Shown: one piece after another, positions 45,764 through 55,562 of the stretch
How the letters are laid out: each line of letters begins with the position of its first letter
How positions within the stretch are numbered: position 1 is the stretch's first letter
Origin: Rhodospirillales bacterium BBD 1991-14
Lineage (GTDB): Bacteria; Pseudomonadota; Alphaproteobacteria; Kiloniellales; Kiloniellaceae
Direction: 5' to 3'
Length of the DNA stretch: 64,000 bases
Assembly (NCBI GenBank): GCA_001657395.1
Contig: LYSY01000001.1
Location: forward strand, 620,001-684,000
Notes under the pieces: model-generated
The model's database searches: none
Seen by the model: only the letters and a program-made list of their open reading frames with translations
Told to the model about the DNA's origin: nothing
Position numbers and translations under genes: made by a program

Positions 45764-46759
45764 ATGGATCGCGGAGCATTCCTGAAGAGTGAACAGGGCT
45801 TTCGGCGCGCGCGGCCGCTGGCAGCCTCCATCCTGGCGCTGGCAGTCCTCGCCGGCTGTGCCGAGACCGAACTGGCCGTGCACAACGCAAAACGGCTCCA
45901 AACGCCGCCGGACGCGACGACGGAGACCCTGGGCGACTACAAGGTCGGCAAGCCCTACCAGATCAAGAACGTCTGGTATTACCCGCGGGTCGACTACAGC
46001 TACGACGAGACCGGCATCGCCTCGTGGTACGGTCCGGGCTTCCACGGCAAACGCACCGCAAATGGGGAGGTCTACGATCAGAACGCGATGACGGCGGCCC
46101 ACCGCACCCTGCCGATGCCTTCCCTGGTTCAGGTGACGAACCTGGAAAACGGGCGCTCGATCCAGGTGCGCATCAACGACCGCGGGCCCTTCGCCCATGG
46201 CCGCATTATCGATCTCTCGAAGAAGGGGGCCGAGCTGCTGGGCTTTGTGCGCCAGGGAATCGCACGGGTGAGGGTTCAGATCCTGGAACCGGAGAGCCGG
46301 CAACTGGTGGCGCGGGCGCAAGGTCTTGAGGTCCCGGAAGATGCCCCCTCCGCCGCGCCGGTGGAAACCGTTGCGGTGCAGGAACTGCCGCCGGTCGGAT
46401 CGGCGGCACCGCCCGTGTCGGCCCCCAAGCGCGTCCGCACCGCTTCGGTACAGCCACTGCGTCCGGATGATACAGCAGCGCTCGCGCCGGTAGCGCCCGA
46501 AGCCGTCGTCACCCAGCAGGCCGCGCGCCGGACCCGCCTTTATGTCCAGGCCGGCGCCTTCACCCAGATCGCCAATGCGGAGCGGCTGCGTGCACGGCTC
46601 ACCTCCGTCGGTAATGTCCAGATCTCCCGTGCGGTGGTCGGCGACACGCGGTTCTTCCGCGTGCGCCTGGGCCCGCTGCGGGATGTGGAAACCGCCGACC
46701 GGACCCTGGAACTGCTCCTGAACAACGGCTTTACCAATTCCAAGGTGGTGGTCGAATGA
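45764..46759 (+). CDS. rlpA: RlpA septal lytic transglycosylase with SPOR domain
   Basis: A 331-residue lipoprotein: signal ILALAVLAGC with lipidated Cys, then the double-psi beta-barrel GIASWYGPGFHGKRTANGE...INDRGPFAHGRIIDLSKKGAELL (the RlpA fold with its catalytic Asp in NDRGPF), a Pro/Ala-rich linker, and a C-terminal SPOR domain (LYVQAGAFTQIANAERLRARL...FRVRLGPLRD) that binds denuded septal glycan. It acts in daughter-cell separation. It lies directly upstream of dacC on the same strand. Confidence 0.93.
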   Translation: MDRGAFLKSEQGFRRARPLAASILALAVLAGCAETELAVHNAKRLQTPPDATTETLGDYKVGKPYQIKNVWYYPRVDYSYDETGIASWYGPGFHGKRTANGEVYDQNAMTAAHRTLPMPSLVQVTNLENGRSIQVRINDRGPFAHGRIIDLSKKGAELLGFVRQGIARVRVQILEPESRQLVARAQGLEVPEDAPSAAPVETVAVQELPPVGSAAPPVSAPKRVRTASVQPLRPDDTAALAPVAPEAVVTQQAARRTRLYVQAGAFTQIANAERLRARLTSVGNVQISRAVVGDTRFFRVRLGPLRDVETADRTLELLLNNGFTNSKVVVE

Positions 46760-46841
46760 CCGAAAAACGCAGGCCTTTGCCGAGTGCTCTCAATCGGAAT
46801 CACACAAGGCCGCTGCGAAGCGCCCCGGAGGTAGCCCCATC

Positions 46842-47990
46842 ATGAAACGCACCAGAACTTCTCTTTGGTTTGCGATCCTGGCCGCCGGCCTTGGGCTGTT
46901 TGCGTTGCTTGCCCGGCCCGCACTGGCCCTGGAAACTCAGGCGCGCGAGGCGCTGCTGATCGATGCCGAGACGGGCGCCGTCCTGCTCGACAAGAATTCC
47001 GACGTCTCCATGCCGCCGGCATCGATGAGCAAGATCATGACGGCCTACATGGTGTTCGAGCGCCTCAAGGCCGGCAGCCTCTCCCTGGATGACGAGCTTC
47101 CCGTCAGTGAAAAAGCCTGGCGCATGGGCGGCTCGAAGATGTTCGTCGAGGTCGGCGATCAGATCCGGGTCGAGGATCTTCTGCGCGGGGTCATCGTTCA
47201 GTCCGGGAACGATGCCTGCATCGTCCTGGCCGAGGCCCTGGCCGGCAGTGAGGAAGCCTTTGCCGAGCAGATGACCGCCAAGGCCCGCGAGCTTGGGATG
47301 ACCGGCAGCACCTTTGCCAACGCAACCGGCTGGCCGCATCCGAACCAGCGGATGACGGCGCGCGACCTCGCAATCCTGGCCAACCGCATCATCACCGACC
47401 ACGCGGACTTCTACCATTACTACTCGGAGAAGGAGTTCACCTGGTCTGACATCCGGCAGGGGAACCGCAATCCGCTGCTCTACAAGAACATCGGGGCCGA
47501 CGGCTTGAAGACCGGCCACACCGAGGAAGCCGGCTACGGGCTGACGGCCTCCGCGGTTCAGAACGGGCGCCGCCTCATTCTGGTGGTCAACGGCCTGCCC
47601 AGCATCAAGGCCCGCTCGGCCGAGGCCGAACGCCTGATGTCCTGGGGCTTCCGGGAGTTCGGCAACTACGAGCTCTTTGCGACAGGGGACACCGTCGACG
47701 AAGCGCCGGTCTGGCTCGGGGCCGAGAAGACGGTGCCCCTGGTGGTCGACGAAGACGTCACGGTCACTCTGCCGCGCAGCGCTCGCAACGGCATGGAAGT
47801 GGCCGTGGTCTACGACAGTCCGATCCCCGCGCCGATCCCGGCGGGACAGGAGATTGCGCGCCTGCGCGTAACCTGGCCGGAAGGCGTTCCCGTGGAAGTC
47901 CCGCTGATGGCGGGGGAGGATGTCGAGCAGCTCGGCCCCTTCGGGCGCATCGCCGCCAGCATCAAGTTTCTCCTGCTCGGCACCCCTTGA
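46842..47990 (+). CDS. dacC: D-alanyl-D-alanine carboxypeptidase (PBP5/6 family)
   Basis: A 382-residue periplasmic DD-carboxypeptidase with the three serine-hydrolase motifs: SMSK (residues 61-64), SGN in QSGNDAC and KTG in GLKTGHTEEAG. An N-terminal signal peptide ends near ARPALALE, and the C-terminal PBP5-type domain ends in an amphipathic helix (GRIAASIKFLLL) for membrane anchoring. It trims the terminal D-Ala of peptidoglycan. The stop overlaps the tmk start by 4 bases, as is common in alphaproteobacteria. Confidence 0.94.
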   Translation: MKRTRTSLWFAILAAGLGLFALLARPALALETQAREALLIDAETGAVLLDKNSDVSMPPASMSKIMTAYMVFERLKAGSLSLDDELPVSEKAWRMGGSKMFVEVGDQIRVEDLLRGVIVQSGNDACIVLAEALAGSEEAFAEQMTAKARELGMTGSTFANATGWPHPNQRMTARDLAILANRIITDHADFYHYYSEKEFTWSDIRQGNRNPLLYKNIGADGLKTGHTEEAGYGLTASAVQNGRRLILVVNGLPSIKARSAEAERLMSWGFREFGNYELFATGDTVDEAPVWLGAEKTVPLVVDEDVTVTLPRSARNGMEVAVVYDSPIPAPIPAGQEIARLRVTWPEGVPVEVPLMAGEDVEQLGPFGRIAASIKFLLLGTP

Positions 47991-48664
47991 ACGCCCAGGC
48001 CACAGGGCCCGGCAGTCCGCGCGGCTGCTTCATCACCCTGGAGGGCGGGGAGGGGACAGGCAAGTCCACCCAGGCAAAGCGATTGTCGGCATGGCTGCGC
48101 GAACACGGGCTTTCCGTGGTCACGACGCGCGAGCCTGGCGGCAGCCCCGGTGCCGAAAGCATCCGCGAACTGCTGGTGACCGGCGATGCCGGCCGCTGGG
48201 ATGCTCTGACCGAAACGCTGCTCCACTTCGCAGCGCGGCGGGACCATCTGGTCAAGACGATCCGGCCGGCGTTGGCGCGCGGCGACTGGGTGGTGAGCGA
48301 CCGCTTTGCGGACTCCACCATGGCCTACCAGGGCTTCGGTCATGGGCTTGGGCCGGATCCCGTCGAAACCCTGGGCCGCCTGGTTCTGGACGGTGTTCAG
48401 CCGGACCTGACCCTGATTCTCGATCTGCCGGTCCCGGAAGGATTGGCCCGCGCCGGTGCCCGCTTTGAGCAAGACGGCGGCGACGAGCATCGTTATGAAT
48501 CCATGGATGCCGCTTTTCACGAACGCCTGCGGAAGGGCTTTCACGCGATTGCCGCGGGCGAGCCCCAGCGGTGTATCCTGATCGAGGCGTCCGGCGGCAT
48601 CGAGGACGTAGCAGCCGCGATCCGAAAGGCGGTGAAAGAGAAGCTCGGGAGGTTCATGCCGTGA
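47987..48664 (+). CDS. tmk: Thymidylate kinase
   Basis: A 225-residue dTMP kinase. The P-loop is EGGEGTGKST near residue 19, REPGG follows, and the DR motif is in VVSDRFADSTMAYQG; the LID region is short and basic. It converts dTMP to dTDP with ATP. The start is a TTG overlapping the dacC stop; the usual N-terminal MxxxRGxFITLEG pattern (RGCFITLEG) supports it. It overlaps holB by 4 bases. Confidence 0.95.
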   Translation: MNAQATGPGSPRGCFITLEGGEGTGKSTQAKRLSAWLREHGLSVVTTREPGGSPGAESIRELLVTGDAGRWDALTETLLHFAARRDHLVKTIRPALARGDWVVSDRFADSTMAYQGFGHGLGPDPVETLGRLVLDGVQPDLTLILDLPVPEGLARAGARFEQDGGDEHRYESMDAAFHERLRKGFHAIAAGEPQRCILIEASGGIEDVAAAIRKAVKEKLGRFMP

Positions 48665-49740
48665 GCGACAAGGCGGAAGACTGGCCGCACCCGCGGTTGA
48701 CCGCCGACCTTCTGGGTCAGGGCGCGGCGGAGGAGGTGCTGTTGCAGGCGGCTCAATCCGGGCGGCTGCCGCACGCCTGGTTGATCTCCGGCCCGCGCGG
48801 CGTCGGCAAGGCGACCCTGGCCTACCGCTTCGCGCGCTATCTGTTGGCGGGGCCGAGAGACGAGCCGGGCCTGTTTGGCGCGGTCGAGCCGGCCGGGCTC
48901 GCGGTGGGTCCGGAGGATCCGGTCTTTCGCCGGGTGGCCGCAAACGGGCACAGCGATCTTCTGACCCTGGAGCGCCGCCCGGACGAGAAAGGCAAGCTGC
49001 GCAGCATCATCCCGGTGGAGGAGGTCCGCAAGCTCCTGGCCTTCGCCCGGATGACCGCGGGCGAGGGGGGCTGGCGGGTCGCTGTCGTGGACTCCATCGA
49101 CGAGATGAACCGCAACGGTGCCAACGCTCTGCTGAAGGTGCTGGAGGAACCGCCGCCCCGGTCCGTCATCCTGCTGGTCAGTCATATGCCCGGCGCCCTG
49201 CTGCCGACCATCCGTTCGCGCTGCTGTCAACTGGCGCTGCAACCGCTGGCTGAGGACGCGGTCGCGACCCTGCTTCGGCGCCACCAGCCCGATCTCGACC
49301 CCGAAGAGGCCGCCGCCCTGGCGCGCCTGGCGGACGGCAGCGCCGGCCGCGCACTGGCGCTGGCCCGCCACGGGGGCCTCGGTCTCTACCGCGACCTCGT
49401 CGCGGTCCTGGAGGGATTGCCGCGGCTGGATGTGAAGGCCCTTCACGGGCTCGCGGACAGGTGGTCGCAGAGCCGCAATCCGGCCGCCTTTCAGACCGGT
49501 ATGGAACTGCTTATCTGGTGGCTCGGCCGCATGATCCGAACCGGCTCGACCGGCGGCGAACTGGCCGAGGTGGTACCCGGCGAGGCGGCCCTGGCTCGGC
49601 GCCTGCTGGCCGGGCGCCCCCTTGCGCAATGGCTTGGCCTGTGGGAGAAGATCAGCCGCCTTTTCGCCCGTACCGAGGCAGCCAATCTGGACCGGAAGCA
49701 GGTGGTCTTGACCGCCTTTCTGGACCTGGAGAACGCCTAG
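48661..49740 (+). CDS. holB: DNA polymerase III subunit delta'
   Basis: A 359-residue clamp-loader subunit. It has the ATPase-like P-loop region LISGPRGVGKATLAYRF, the SRC-type arginine-finger motif SRCCQLALQPL near residue 190 and the IDEMNRNGANALLKVLEEPP stretch typical of delta'. It loads the beta clamp with HolA and DnaX. The GTG start at 48661 overlaps the tmk stop; an in-frame extension to 48571 is not supported. Confidence 0.94.
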   Translation: MSDKAEDWPHPRLTADLLGQGAAEEVLLQAAQSGRLPHAWLISGPRGVGKATLAYRFARYLLAGPRDEPGLFGAVEPAGLAVGPEDPVFRRVAANGHSDLLTLERRPDEKGKLRSIIPVEEVRKLLAFARMTAGEGGWRVAVVDSIDEMNRNGANALLKVLEEPPPRSVILLVSHMPGALLPTIRSRCCQLALQPLAEDAVATLLRRHQPDLDPEEAAALARLADGSAGRALALARHGGLGLYRDLVAVLEGLPRLDVKALHGLADRWSQSRNPAAFQTGMELLIWWLGRMIRTGSTGGELAEVVPGEAALARRLLAGRPLAQWLGLWEKISRLFARTEAANLDRKQVVLTAFLDLENA

Positions 49741-49821
49741 CCCCGGCAGGGAGCCTGGTCCTGGGCGCCGGATGCCATGCCGTCCGCGGGGCCGGATTGC
49801 CGAGCCCGATGGAGAGCAGCG

Positions 49822-51390
49822 ATGACGGCAGGAAAGCCGGCATATTATGTGACGACACCGATCTACTACGTGAACGATGCGCCGCACATCGGGCATGCCT
49901 ACACCACGCTTGCCTGCGACGTGCTGGCCCGTTTCAAGCGGCTGGACGGTTACACCGTGCGCTTTCTCACCGGCACCGATGAGCACGGCCAGAAGGTCGA
50001 GCAGTCGGCGGAGAAGGCCGGCGTCGACCCCCAGAGTTTCACCGACACGGTGTCGCAGAACTTCCGCGAACTCTCAAAGCTGCTGCACTTCACCAACGAC
50101 GATTTCATCCGCACCACCGAGCCGCGCCATAAAACATCCTGCCAGGCCTTGTGGAAGAAGCTTGTCGAGGCGGGCGACATCTACCTCGGCACCTACGCCG
50201 GCTGGTATGCGGTGCGCGACGAGGCCTTCTATGCCGAGAGCGAGCTTGAAGACGGCCCCGACGGCAAGAAGATCGCGCCCTCCGGCGCCGAGTGCGAGTG
50301 GGTGGAGGAGGAGTCCTACTTCTTCCGCCTCTCGGCCTGGGGCGAGCGCCTGCTGACGTACTACGACGACAATCCGGACTTCATCCTGCCCCGGAGCCGG
50401 CGCAACGAGGTGGTCAGCTTCGTCAAGGGCGGCCTGAAGGACCTTTCGATCAGCCGCACCACCTTTTCCTGGGGCATCCCGGTGCCGGATGCGCCGGGCC
50501 ACATCATGTATGTCTGGCTGGACGCCCTCACCAACTACATCACCGCGGTCGGCTATCCGGACGAGGCCGCCGCCGACTTCCAGACCTTCTGGCCCGCCGA
50601 TGTGCACATGGTGGGCAAGGACATTCTGCGCTTCCATGCCGTCTACTGGCCGGCCTTCCTGATGGCTGCCGGGATTGCACCGCCGAAGCGGGTCTATGCC
50701 CACGGCTGGTGGACCAACGAGGGGCAGAAGATCTCCAAGTCGCTTGGCAACGTCATCGTGCCCTCGGAGCTGGTGGCGACCTACGGCCTCGACCAGGTCC
50801 GCTACTTCCTGCTGCGCGAGGTTCCCTTCGGAAATGACGGCGACTTCTCCCGCAAGGCCATGATCGGGCGCATGAACTACGACCTCGCCAACCAGTTCGG
50901 CAATCTGGCGCAGCGCGTGCTGTCGATGATCGCCAAGAACTGCGAGGGCAGGGTGCCGCAGCCCGGATCCCTGGAAGCAGACGACCAGGCCTTGCTGGAC
51001 GCCGCCTCGGCGCTGTTGCAGGAGTTGCGGGCCGAGATGGACCGGCAGCAGTTCCACAGCGCCCTGATCAAGATCTGGGAGGTGGTTGGCGCCGCCAATC
51101 GCTACATCGATCACGCGGCGCCCTGGACCCTGAAGAAGACCGACCCGGCGCGCATGGCGACCGTGCTCTACGTGCTGGCGGAAGCCATTCGCCGATTGGC
51201 GCTGCTGTCCCAGCCGGTGATGCCGGATGCCATGGCGCAGATGCTCGACCAACTGGCCGTCGATCCGGAGGCGCGCGCCTTCGATGCCTTGGAGACGGCG
51301 CTTGCGCCGGGAACCGTGCTCCCGCAGCCACAGCCGGTCTTTCCGCGGTTCGTGGAGGAGGAGGCGGCTGCGCAGGGGAGCGGCGCGTGA
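49822..51390 (+). CDS. metG: Methionyl-tRNA synthetase
   Basis: A 522-residue class I synthetase. The HIGH motif is in NDAPHIGHAYTT and the KMSKS motif appears as KISKSLGN after WWTNEGQ. The anticodon-binding helix bundle is the C-terminal 170 residues. There is no zinc-knuckle domain with four Cys and no C-terminal EMAP-type extension, in line with the short MetG type of alphaproteobacteria. The ATG at 49822 follows GGAGAGCAGCG. Its end overlaps the tatD gene by 4 bases. Confidence 0.96.
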   Translation: MTAGKPAYYVTTPIYYVNDAPHIGHAYTTLACDVLARFKRLDGYTVRFLTGTDEHGQKVEQSAEKAGVDPQSFTDTVSQNFRELSKLLHFTNDDFIRTTEPRHKTSCQALWKKLVEAGDIYLGTYAGWYAVRDEAFYAESELEDGPDGKKIAPSGAECEWVEEESYFFRLSAWGERLLTYYDDNPDFILPRSRRNEVVSFVKGGLKDLSISRTTFSWGIPVPDAPGHIMYVWLDALTNYITAVGYPDEAAADFQTFWPADVHMVGKDILRFHAVYWPAFLMAAGIAPPKRVYAHGWWTNEGQKISKSLGNVIVPSELVATYGLDQVRYFLLREVPFGNDGDFSRKAMIGRMNYDLANQFGNLAQRVLSMIAKNCEGRVPQPGSLEADDQALLDAASALLQELRAEMDRQQFHSALIKIWEVVGAANRYIDHAAPWTLKKTDPARMATVLYVLAEAIRRLALLSQPVMPDAMAQMLDQLAVDPEARAFDALETALAPGTVLPQPQPVFPRFVEEEAAAQGSGA

Positions 51391-52217
51391 CGGCGACTGC
51401 GGTGGACCGGGCGGCGGACCCGGCGGTGGCGGCACGGCCGCTGGTCGACTCCCACTGCCACCTCGACTACCTGGAGCGCGACGGGGACATCGCCCCGGTG
51501 GTGGAGCGGGCCCTGGCAGCCGGCGTCGGCACGCTGGTGACGATCTGCACCAAGCTCAGCGAGTTCGACCGCATCCAGGCGATCGCGGAGCGGTTTCCCC
51601 GTGTCTTCTGCTCGGTCGGGGTGCATCCCCACGAGGCCGGCAAGGAAGGCCAGAAGACGCCGCAGCGCCTGATCGAGCTGGCGGCCCACGACCGGGTGGT
51701 GGGCATCGGCGAGACGGGTTTGGACTACTACTACGAGCACTCGCCGCGCGAGGCGCAGCAGGTCAGCTTCCGGGCCCACATCGCCGCGGCGCGGGACACA
51801 GGGCTGCCGCTCATCGTCCACGCCCGCGACGCCGACGACGACACCGTGGCGATCCTGCAGGAGGAATACGCCCAGGGGCCGTTCCCCGGCGTCATCCACT
51901 GCTTCACCGCCGGCCCGGCCCTGGCGCGCGCCGCGCTGGATATCGGGTTCTCCATTTCCCTGGCCGGCATCGTCACCTTCAAGTCGGCGCAGGCGCTCCG
52001 CGACACCGTGCGCGACGTGCCGCTCGACCGCTTGCTGGTCGAGACCGACTCGCCCTACCTGGCGCCGGTGCCTCGGCGCGGCAAGACCAACGAGCCGGCC
52101 AATGTGGTCTACACCGCGGCTGCCCTGGCGGAGCTGCGCGGCATCGACCCGGGCGACTTCGCCGACATCACAACGGAGAACTTCTTCCGCCTGTTCTCCC
52201 GCGCCGCACGTCCTTGA
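51387..52217 (+). CDS. TatD-family metal-dependent hydrolase
   Basis: A 276-residue TIM-barrel hydrolase: VDSHCHLDYL (metal site), VGVHPHEAG, GIGETGLDYYYEHSP, IVHARDADDDT, IHCFTAGPAL and ETDSPYLAP. It is a DNase/3'-5' exonuclease-like enzyme of the TatD/YcfH type. The GTG start overlaps the metG stop. The MBL hydrolase gene follows after 19 bases, so metG-tatD-MBL are probably one transcript. Confidence 0.93.
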   Translation: MTATAVDRAADPAVAARPLVDSHCHLDYLERDGDIAPVVERALAAGVGTLVTICTKLSEFDRIQAIAERFPRVFCSVGVHPHEAGKEGQKTPQRLIELAAHDRVVGIGETGLDYYYEHSPREAQQVSFRAHIAAARDTGLPLIVHARDADDDTVAILQEEYAQGPFPGVIHCFTAGPALARAALDIGFSISLAGIVTFKSAQALRDTVRDVPLDRLLVETDSPYLAPVPRRGKTNEPANVVYTAAALAELRGIDPGDFADITTENFFRLFSRAARP

Positions 52218-52236
52218 AGCCCGGACCCCCGCGGCG

Positions 52237-53034
52237 ATGAAGCTCACGGTTCTTGGCTGTGGTGGCTCCGGCGGTGTCCCGGTCGCGGGCCGCGAGGCCG
52301 GTGAGGGCTGGGGGCTGGCGGACCCGGGCAATCCGAAGAACCGGCGGCTGCGCGTCTCGGTGCTGATCGAAGGGGAGATGGATGCCGACGGCCACCGCAG
52401 CCGCATTCTCATCGACACCTCGCCGGACCTCCGCCAGCAGATGCTGGACAACGCGATCACCGCGCTGGACGCCGTGCTCTTCACCCATGCCCATGCCGAC
52501 CACTGCCATGGCCTGGACGAGCTGCGGGGGCTGGTCTATGCGCGCCGCGCACCGCTCGATGCCTTCATGGATGCCGAGACGCGTGAGGCGCTGACGACCC
52601 GCTTCGGCTACGCCTTCGCCTCCAGCCGCGATCCCGAGAGCCTCTATCCGCCGCTGCTCCACGACCGGCTGATCGATGGCCCATTCCGCATCGGCGCCAT
52701 TCCCGTAACACCCTTCCGACAGCAGCATGGCGAGGAGACGACCCTGGGCATTCGCTGCGGCGACATTGCCTACTCGACCGATGCCAGCGCCCTCGACGAG
52801 GCGGCTTTCGCGGCCCTGGCGGGCGTCAAGCTCTGGGTGGTGGACTGCCTGCGCGACGATCCCCATCCGACCCACTCCCACGTCGCCCAGACGCTGGAGT
52901 GGATCGAACGGGTGAAGCCGGAGCGCGCCATCCTGACCCATATGAACGAGCGCCTCGACTACGACGAACTCCTGAGCCGCTGCCCGCCAGGTGTCGAGCC
53001 GGGCTATGATGGGCTGACCGTCGAGGTAGTCTAG
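52237..53034 (+). CDS. MBL-fold hydrolase (PhnP/RNase Z-like)
   Basis: A 265-residue metallo-beta-lactamase-fold protein: LGCGGSGGVPVAG at the start, the metal motif FTHAHADHCHGLDELR, GIRCGDIAYSTDAS and a final LTHMNERLDY. The form with SGGVP is like PhnP-type cyclic phosphodiesterases. The gene order after metG and tatD is conserved in alphaproteobacteria. The real substrate in this context is not established. Confidence 0.9.
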   Translation: MKLTVLGCGGSGGVPVAGREAGEGWGLADPGNPKNRRLRVSVLIEGEMDADGHRSRILIDTSPDLRQQMLDNAITALDAVLFTHAHADHCHGLDELRGLVYARRAPLDAFMDAETREALTTRFGYAFASSRDPESLYPPLLHDRLIDGPFRIGAIPVTPFRQQHGEETTLGIRCGDIAYSTDASALDEAAFAALAGVKLWVVDCLRDDPHPTHSHVAQTLEWIERVKPERAILTHMNERLDYDELLSRCPPGVEPGYDGLTVEVV

Positions 53035-53069
53035 TCTTCTTTCAGCCTTAGGAGCGCCAGGATCGACCA

Positions 53070-53390
53070 GTGGTGGACGAACTGACAGCGGTTTTCAGCA
53101 AGCTCGACGTTCTTGGACAGATCTTGCTTGCGGGCTTTCTGCTCTGCTGGATCATCGCTGCCTGCGCGTGGTGCGTGGCAGCTGTGACAACGGTTCTAAT
53201 GCCCTTCAACACGGTCCCTGGCGCCATCAAGGGCTGGCTGCGCCTCAATCCCTTGAACGTGATCTTCTATGGAGATCTGCTGACGCCAAGAAGCTTGGCT
53301 CTGCGCAGATGGCTTCTTCGCGCAGTTCTCATCTTCCTCGGTGCGATTGCGCTTGGGGCCGCTCTCGGGGCTTGGGCGATGCACACCTGA
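53070..53390 (+). CDS. Small membrane protein, unknown
   Basis: A 106-residue protein with two clear transmembrane segments (VLGQILLAGFLLCWIIAACAWCVAAVTTVL and LLRAVLIFLGAIALGAALGAW) around a basic loop. I recognise no family. The GTG at 53070 (or 53073) is preceded by CCAGGATCG. It lies 35 bases after the MBL hydrolase gene and may be its last co-transcribed partner. Confidence 0.65.
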   Translation: MVDELTAVFSKLDVLGQILLAGFLLCWIIAACAWCVAAVTTVLMPFNTVPGAIKGWLRLNPLNVIFYGDLLTPRSLALRRWLLRAVLIFLGAIALGAALGAWAMHT

Positions 53391-53433
53391 GAGACCTCCT
53401 GGTGGCCGCAGCTTGTGCTTCTTCCTATCTGCG

Positions 53434-55383
53434 TCAGCGGTCGAACCAGAACCGCTCCGGGCGGTAGATGCCGAACTGGGCGCCGGGGTCCCAGTTGTAG
53501 ATGCCTTCCTGCGGCACGTTGCGCAGGCTGCTGGCGACCGTGACCGGCTGCGGCACCTGAGCGACCAAACCGATGGTGTAGACGTCCTCTGCATGGATCT
53601 CCAGGATCTCCTGCCAGATCGCTGACTTCTCGTCGCGCGACTTGGCGTAGAGCCAGTCCTTGTAGAGATCGAGCAGGCGCTGCGGCCGCTCCATGTCGAC
53701 CGGCTCGCCCGACTTGCCGTTGGTCTCGTCGTATTGGCCCCATTTCGGCCAGTGGAAGCTCTGCTGGTGGATCGGCACGAACTCTTCCGGGCTGGTGTAG
53801 GGCGTGGGGATGCCGTTCTCGTAGCCGTACCACATGGTCATCATGGTCTCGCCGGCGAAGATCCGGTTGCGCAGCACTTCGCGCTGCGAGGGCTTGGTGA
53901 AGAGCTTGACCCCGATCGCCTTCCAGGAATCGGCGATCAGTTCCAGAACGTCGACCTCTTCGGTATTCTCGCCCGCGGTCTCGACGATGATCTCTATCGG
54001 CCGCCCATCCGGCAGCAGCCGGATGCCGTCGCCGTTCCGCTCGGTCAGACCGATCTCGTCGAGCAGGGCGTTGGCCTTCTCCGCGTCGAAGTCGGCCCAG
54101 GCCGCCCGATACTCCTCCTTGAAGAGCGGGCTGTCCGGCAGCACCGAATTGTTGCCCTCCAGCGTCAGGCCGTAATAGATGACCTGGTTAATCTCACTGC
54201 GGTTGATGCCGAGGGATAGGGCGCGGCGAAAGCGTGCGTCGCGGTTCAGTTCCCGCCACTCCGGGTCGTTGACGTTGAGGTTCGGATAGAGCGCGAGCTG
54301 CGATCCGCGCACCGTTTTCCAGAGACGCACATCGAAGCCGCTGCGCTCCTCGGCCGCTTTCAGGAAGGTGTAGTCGGAGAAATGCAGGCCGCGGGACTGC
54401 AGATCCGACTCCCCGGCGCTGGTCTTGGCCGGCACCAGGGCCCCGCCGACGACGGAGAGCACGAAGCGGTCGGCATAGGGAAGCTGCTGGCCGGAGGCGT
54501 CGATGCGGTGATAGTAGGGATTGCGTTCGGCGATGAAGCGCTGCGAGGGCGGCTTGACCGAGTTGAACCAGGGCTGCAGCGTCGGCAGCGCCGGGTTGGT
54601 GGCCTTGTACATGTTGCCGAGACGATTGTGCAGCTGCGCCCAGTTGCGCGCCCCGGCGGCCGCCACGGCGGCGTCGATCTCCGCCTGATCGCCGTGGGCC
54701 GGATGGTACTTCTTGAGGTAATGCGCCGGAACGAAGAGATCGAGCGGTCGGGCGCCGGCCAGGGCAGGGATGAGGAATGGATTTGGCTTGGACCAGCTGT
54801 AGCGGACCGTCGTCTCGTCGAGGAACTCCACCTGAGGCAGTTCGCCGTCGACCCGCAGAACCTGCGGCGGTCCTGTCGGCTTCAGCGCCTCGTTGTTGGC
54901 CACGTCTTCCCAGTAATAGCGGAAGTCTTCGGAGGTGAAGGGATGCCCGTCGGACCAGCGGTGCCCCTCGCGCAGCTTGAAGGTGAAGATGCGCCCGTCT
55001 TCGATCTCCAGGGATTCGAGAATGTCGGGCTCGACCTCCAGCGCCTCGTTGTAGCCGATGAGGCGCGCATAACCGTAGACGTTGAGCAGCCGCACGTCCT
55101 TGTCGCGGGTGACCAGCATGCGCAGCTCGCCGCCGTGTCTGCCGACCGAAAGGTTGGGTCCGCTGACGGAAACCCGCGGCACCTTCGGCAGGCGCTCGCC
55201 GATTGCCGGCAGTTGGCCGGCATTGACGATCGGTGCCAGCGACGGTGTTTCCTGCAGCGCGCCGACCTTGGGCGCCTCCGGGGCGCGGTAGACCATCGTC
55301 TCCGCGTCCGCCGCCGCGGCAACGAAGCTCAAAAGCAGAAAAGAGGCCACCGCTGCGGCCCCGAAGCGAACTCCCAGTGACAT
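53434..55383 (-). CDS. Peptide/opine-type ABC substrate-binding protein (family 5), orphan
   Basis: A 649-residue periplasmic binding protein of the SBP_bac_5 type. A signal peptide (VASFLLLSFVAAAADA) is followed by the typical EGHRWSDGHPFTSEDFRYYWED and later RRALSLGINRSEINQVIYYG stretches. The length is at the long end of the family, as in YejA-like proteins. The ATG at 55383 follows CAGGGA. No permease or ATPase is nearby, so it probably serves a transporter elsewhere. Ligand unknown. Confidence 0.92.
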   Translation of the reverse strand: MSLGVRFGAAAVASFLLLSFVAAAADAETMVYRAPEAPKVGALQETPSLAPIVNAGQLPAIGERLPKVPRVSVSGPNLSVGRHGGELRMLVTRDKDVRLLNVYGYARLIGYNEALEVEPDILESLEIEDGRIFTFKLREGHRWSDGHPFTSEDFRYYWEDVANNEALKPTGPPQVLRVDGELPQVEFLDETTVRYSWSKPNPFLIPALAGARPLDLFVPAHYLKKYHPAHGDQAEIDAAVAAAGARNWAQLHNRLGNMYKATNPALPTLQPWFNSVKPPSQRFIAERNPYYHRIDASGQQLPYADRFVLSVVGGALVPAKTSAGESDLQSRGLHFSDYTFLKAAEERSGFDVRLWKTVRGSQLALYPNLNVNDPEWRELNRDARFRRALSLGINRSEINQVIYYGLTLEGNNSVLPDSPLFKEEYRAAWADFDAEKANALLDEIGLTERNGDGIRLLPDGRPIEIIVETAGENTEEVDVLELIADSWKAIGVKLFTKPSQREVLRNRIFAGETMMTMWYGYENGIPTPYTSPEEFVPIHQQSFHWPKWGQYDETNGKSGEPVDMERPQRLLDLYKDWLYAKSRDEKSAIWQEILEIHAEDVYTIGLVAQVPQPVTVASSLRNVPQEGIYNWDPGAQFGIYRPERFWFDR

Positions 55384-55562
55384 GAAGCCGGTCCCTGAAC
55401 GTATTGTTATTGGGGTAGCATTCCCCGCTTGCCGCGGATTATAGAGCGACAGCATCACATCCGCCAATTAAGTTGCGATGTCTAAGGTTTAGGTTGAGTG
55501 CAGCAGGGCCTTCTCGCCTCATGGAGCGGGGCCGGGCCTGGGAGCGCAGGAGAGGGGGGCCC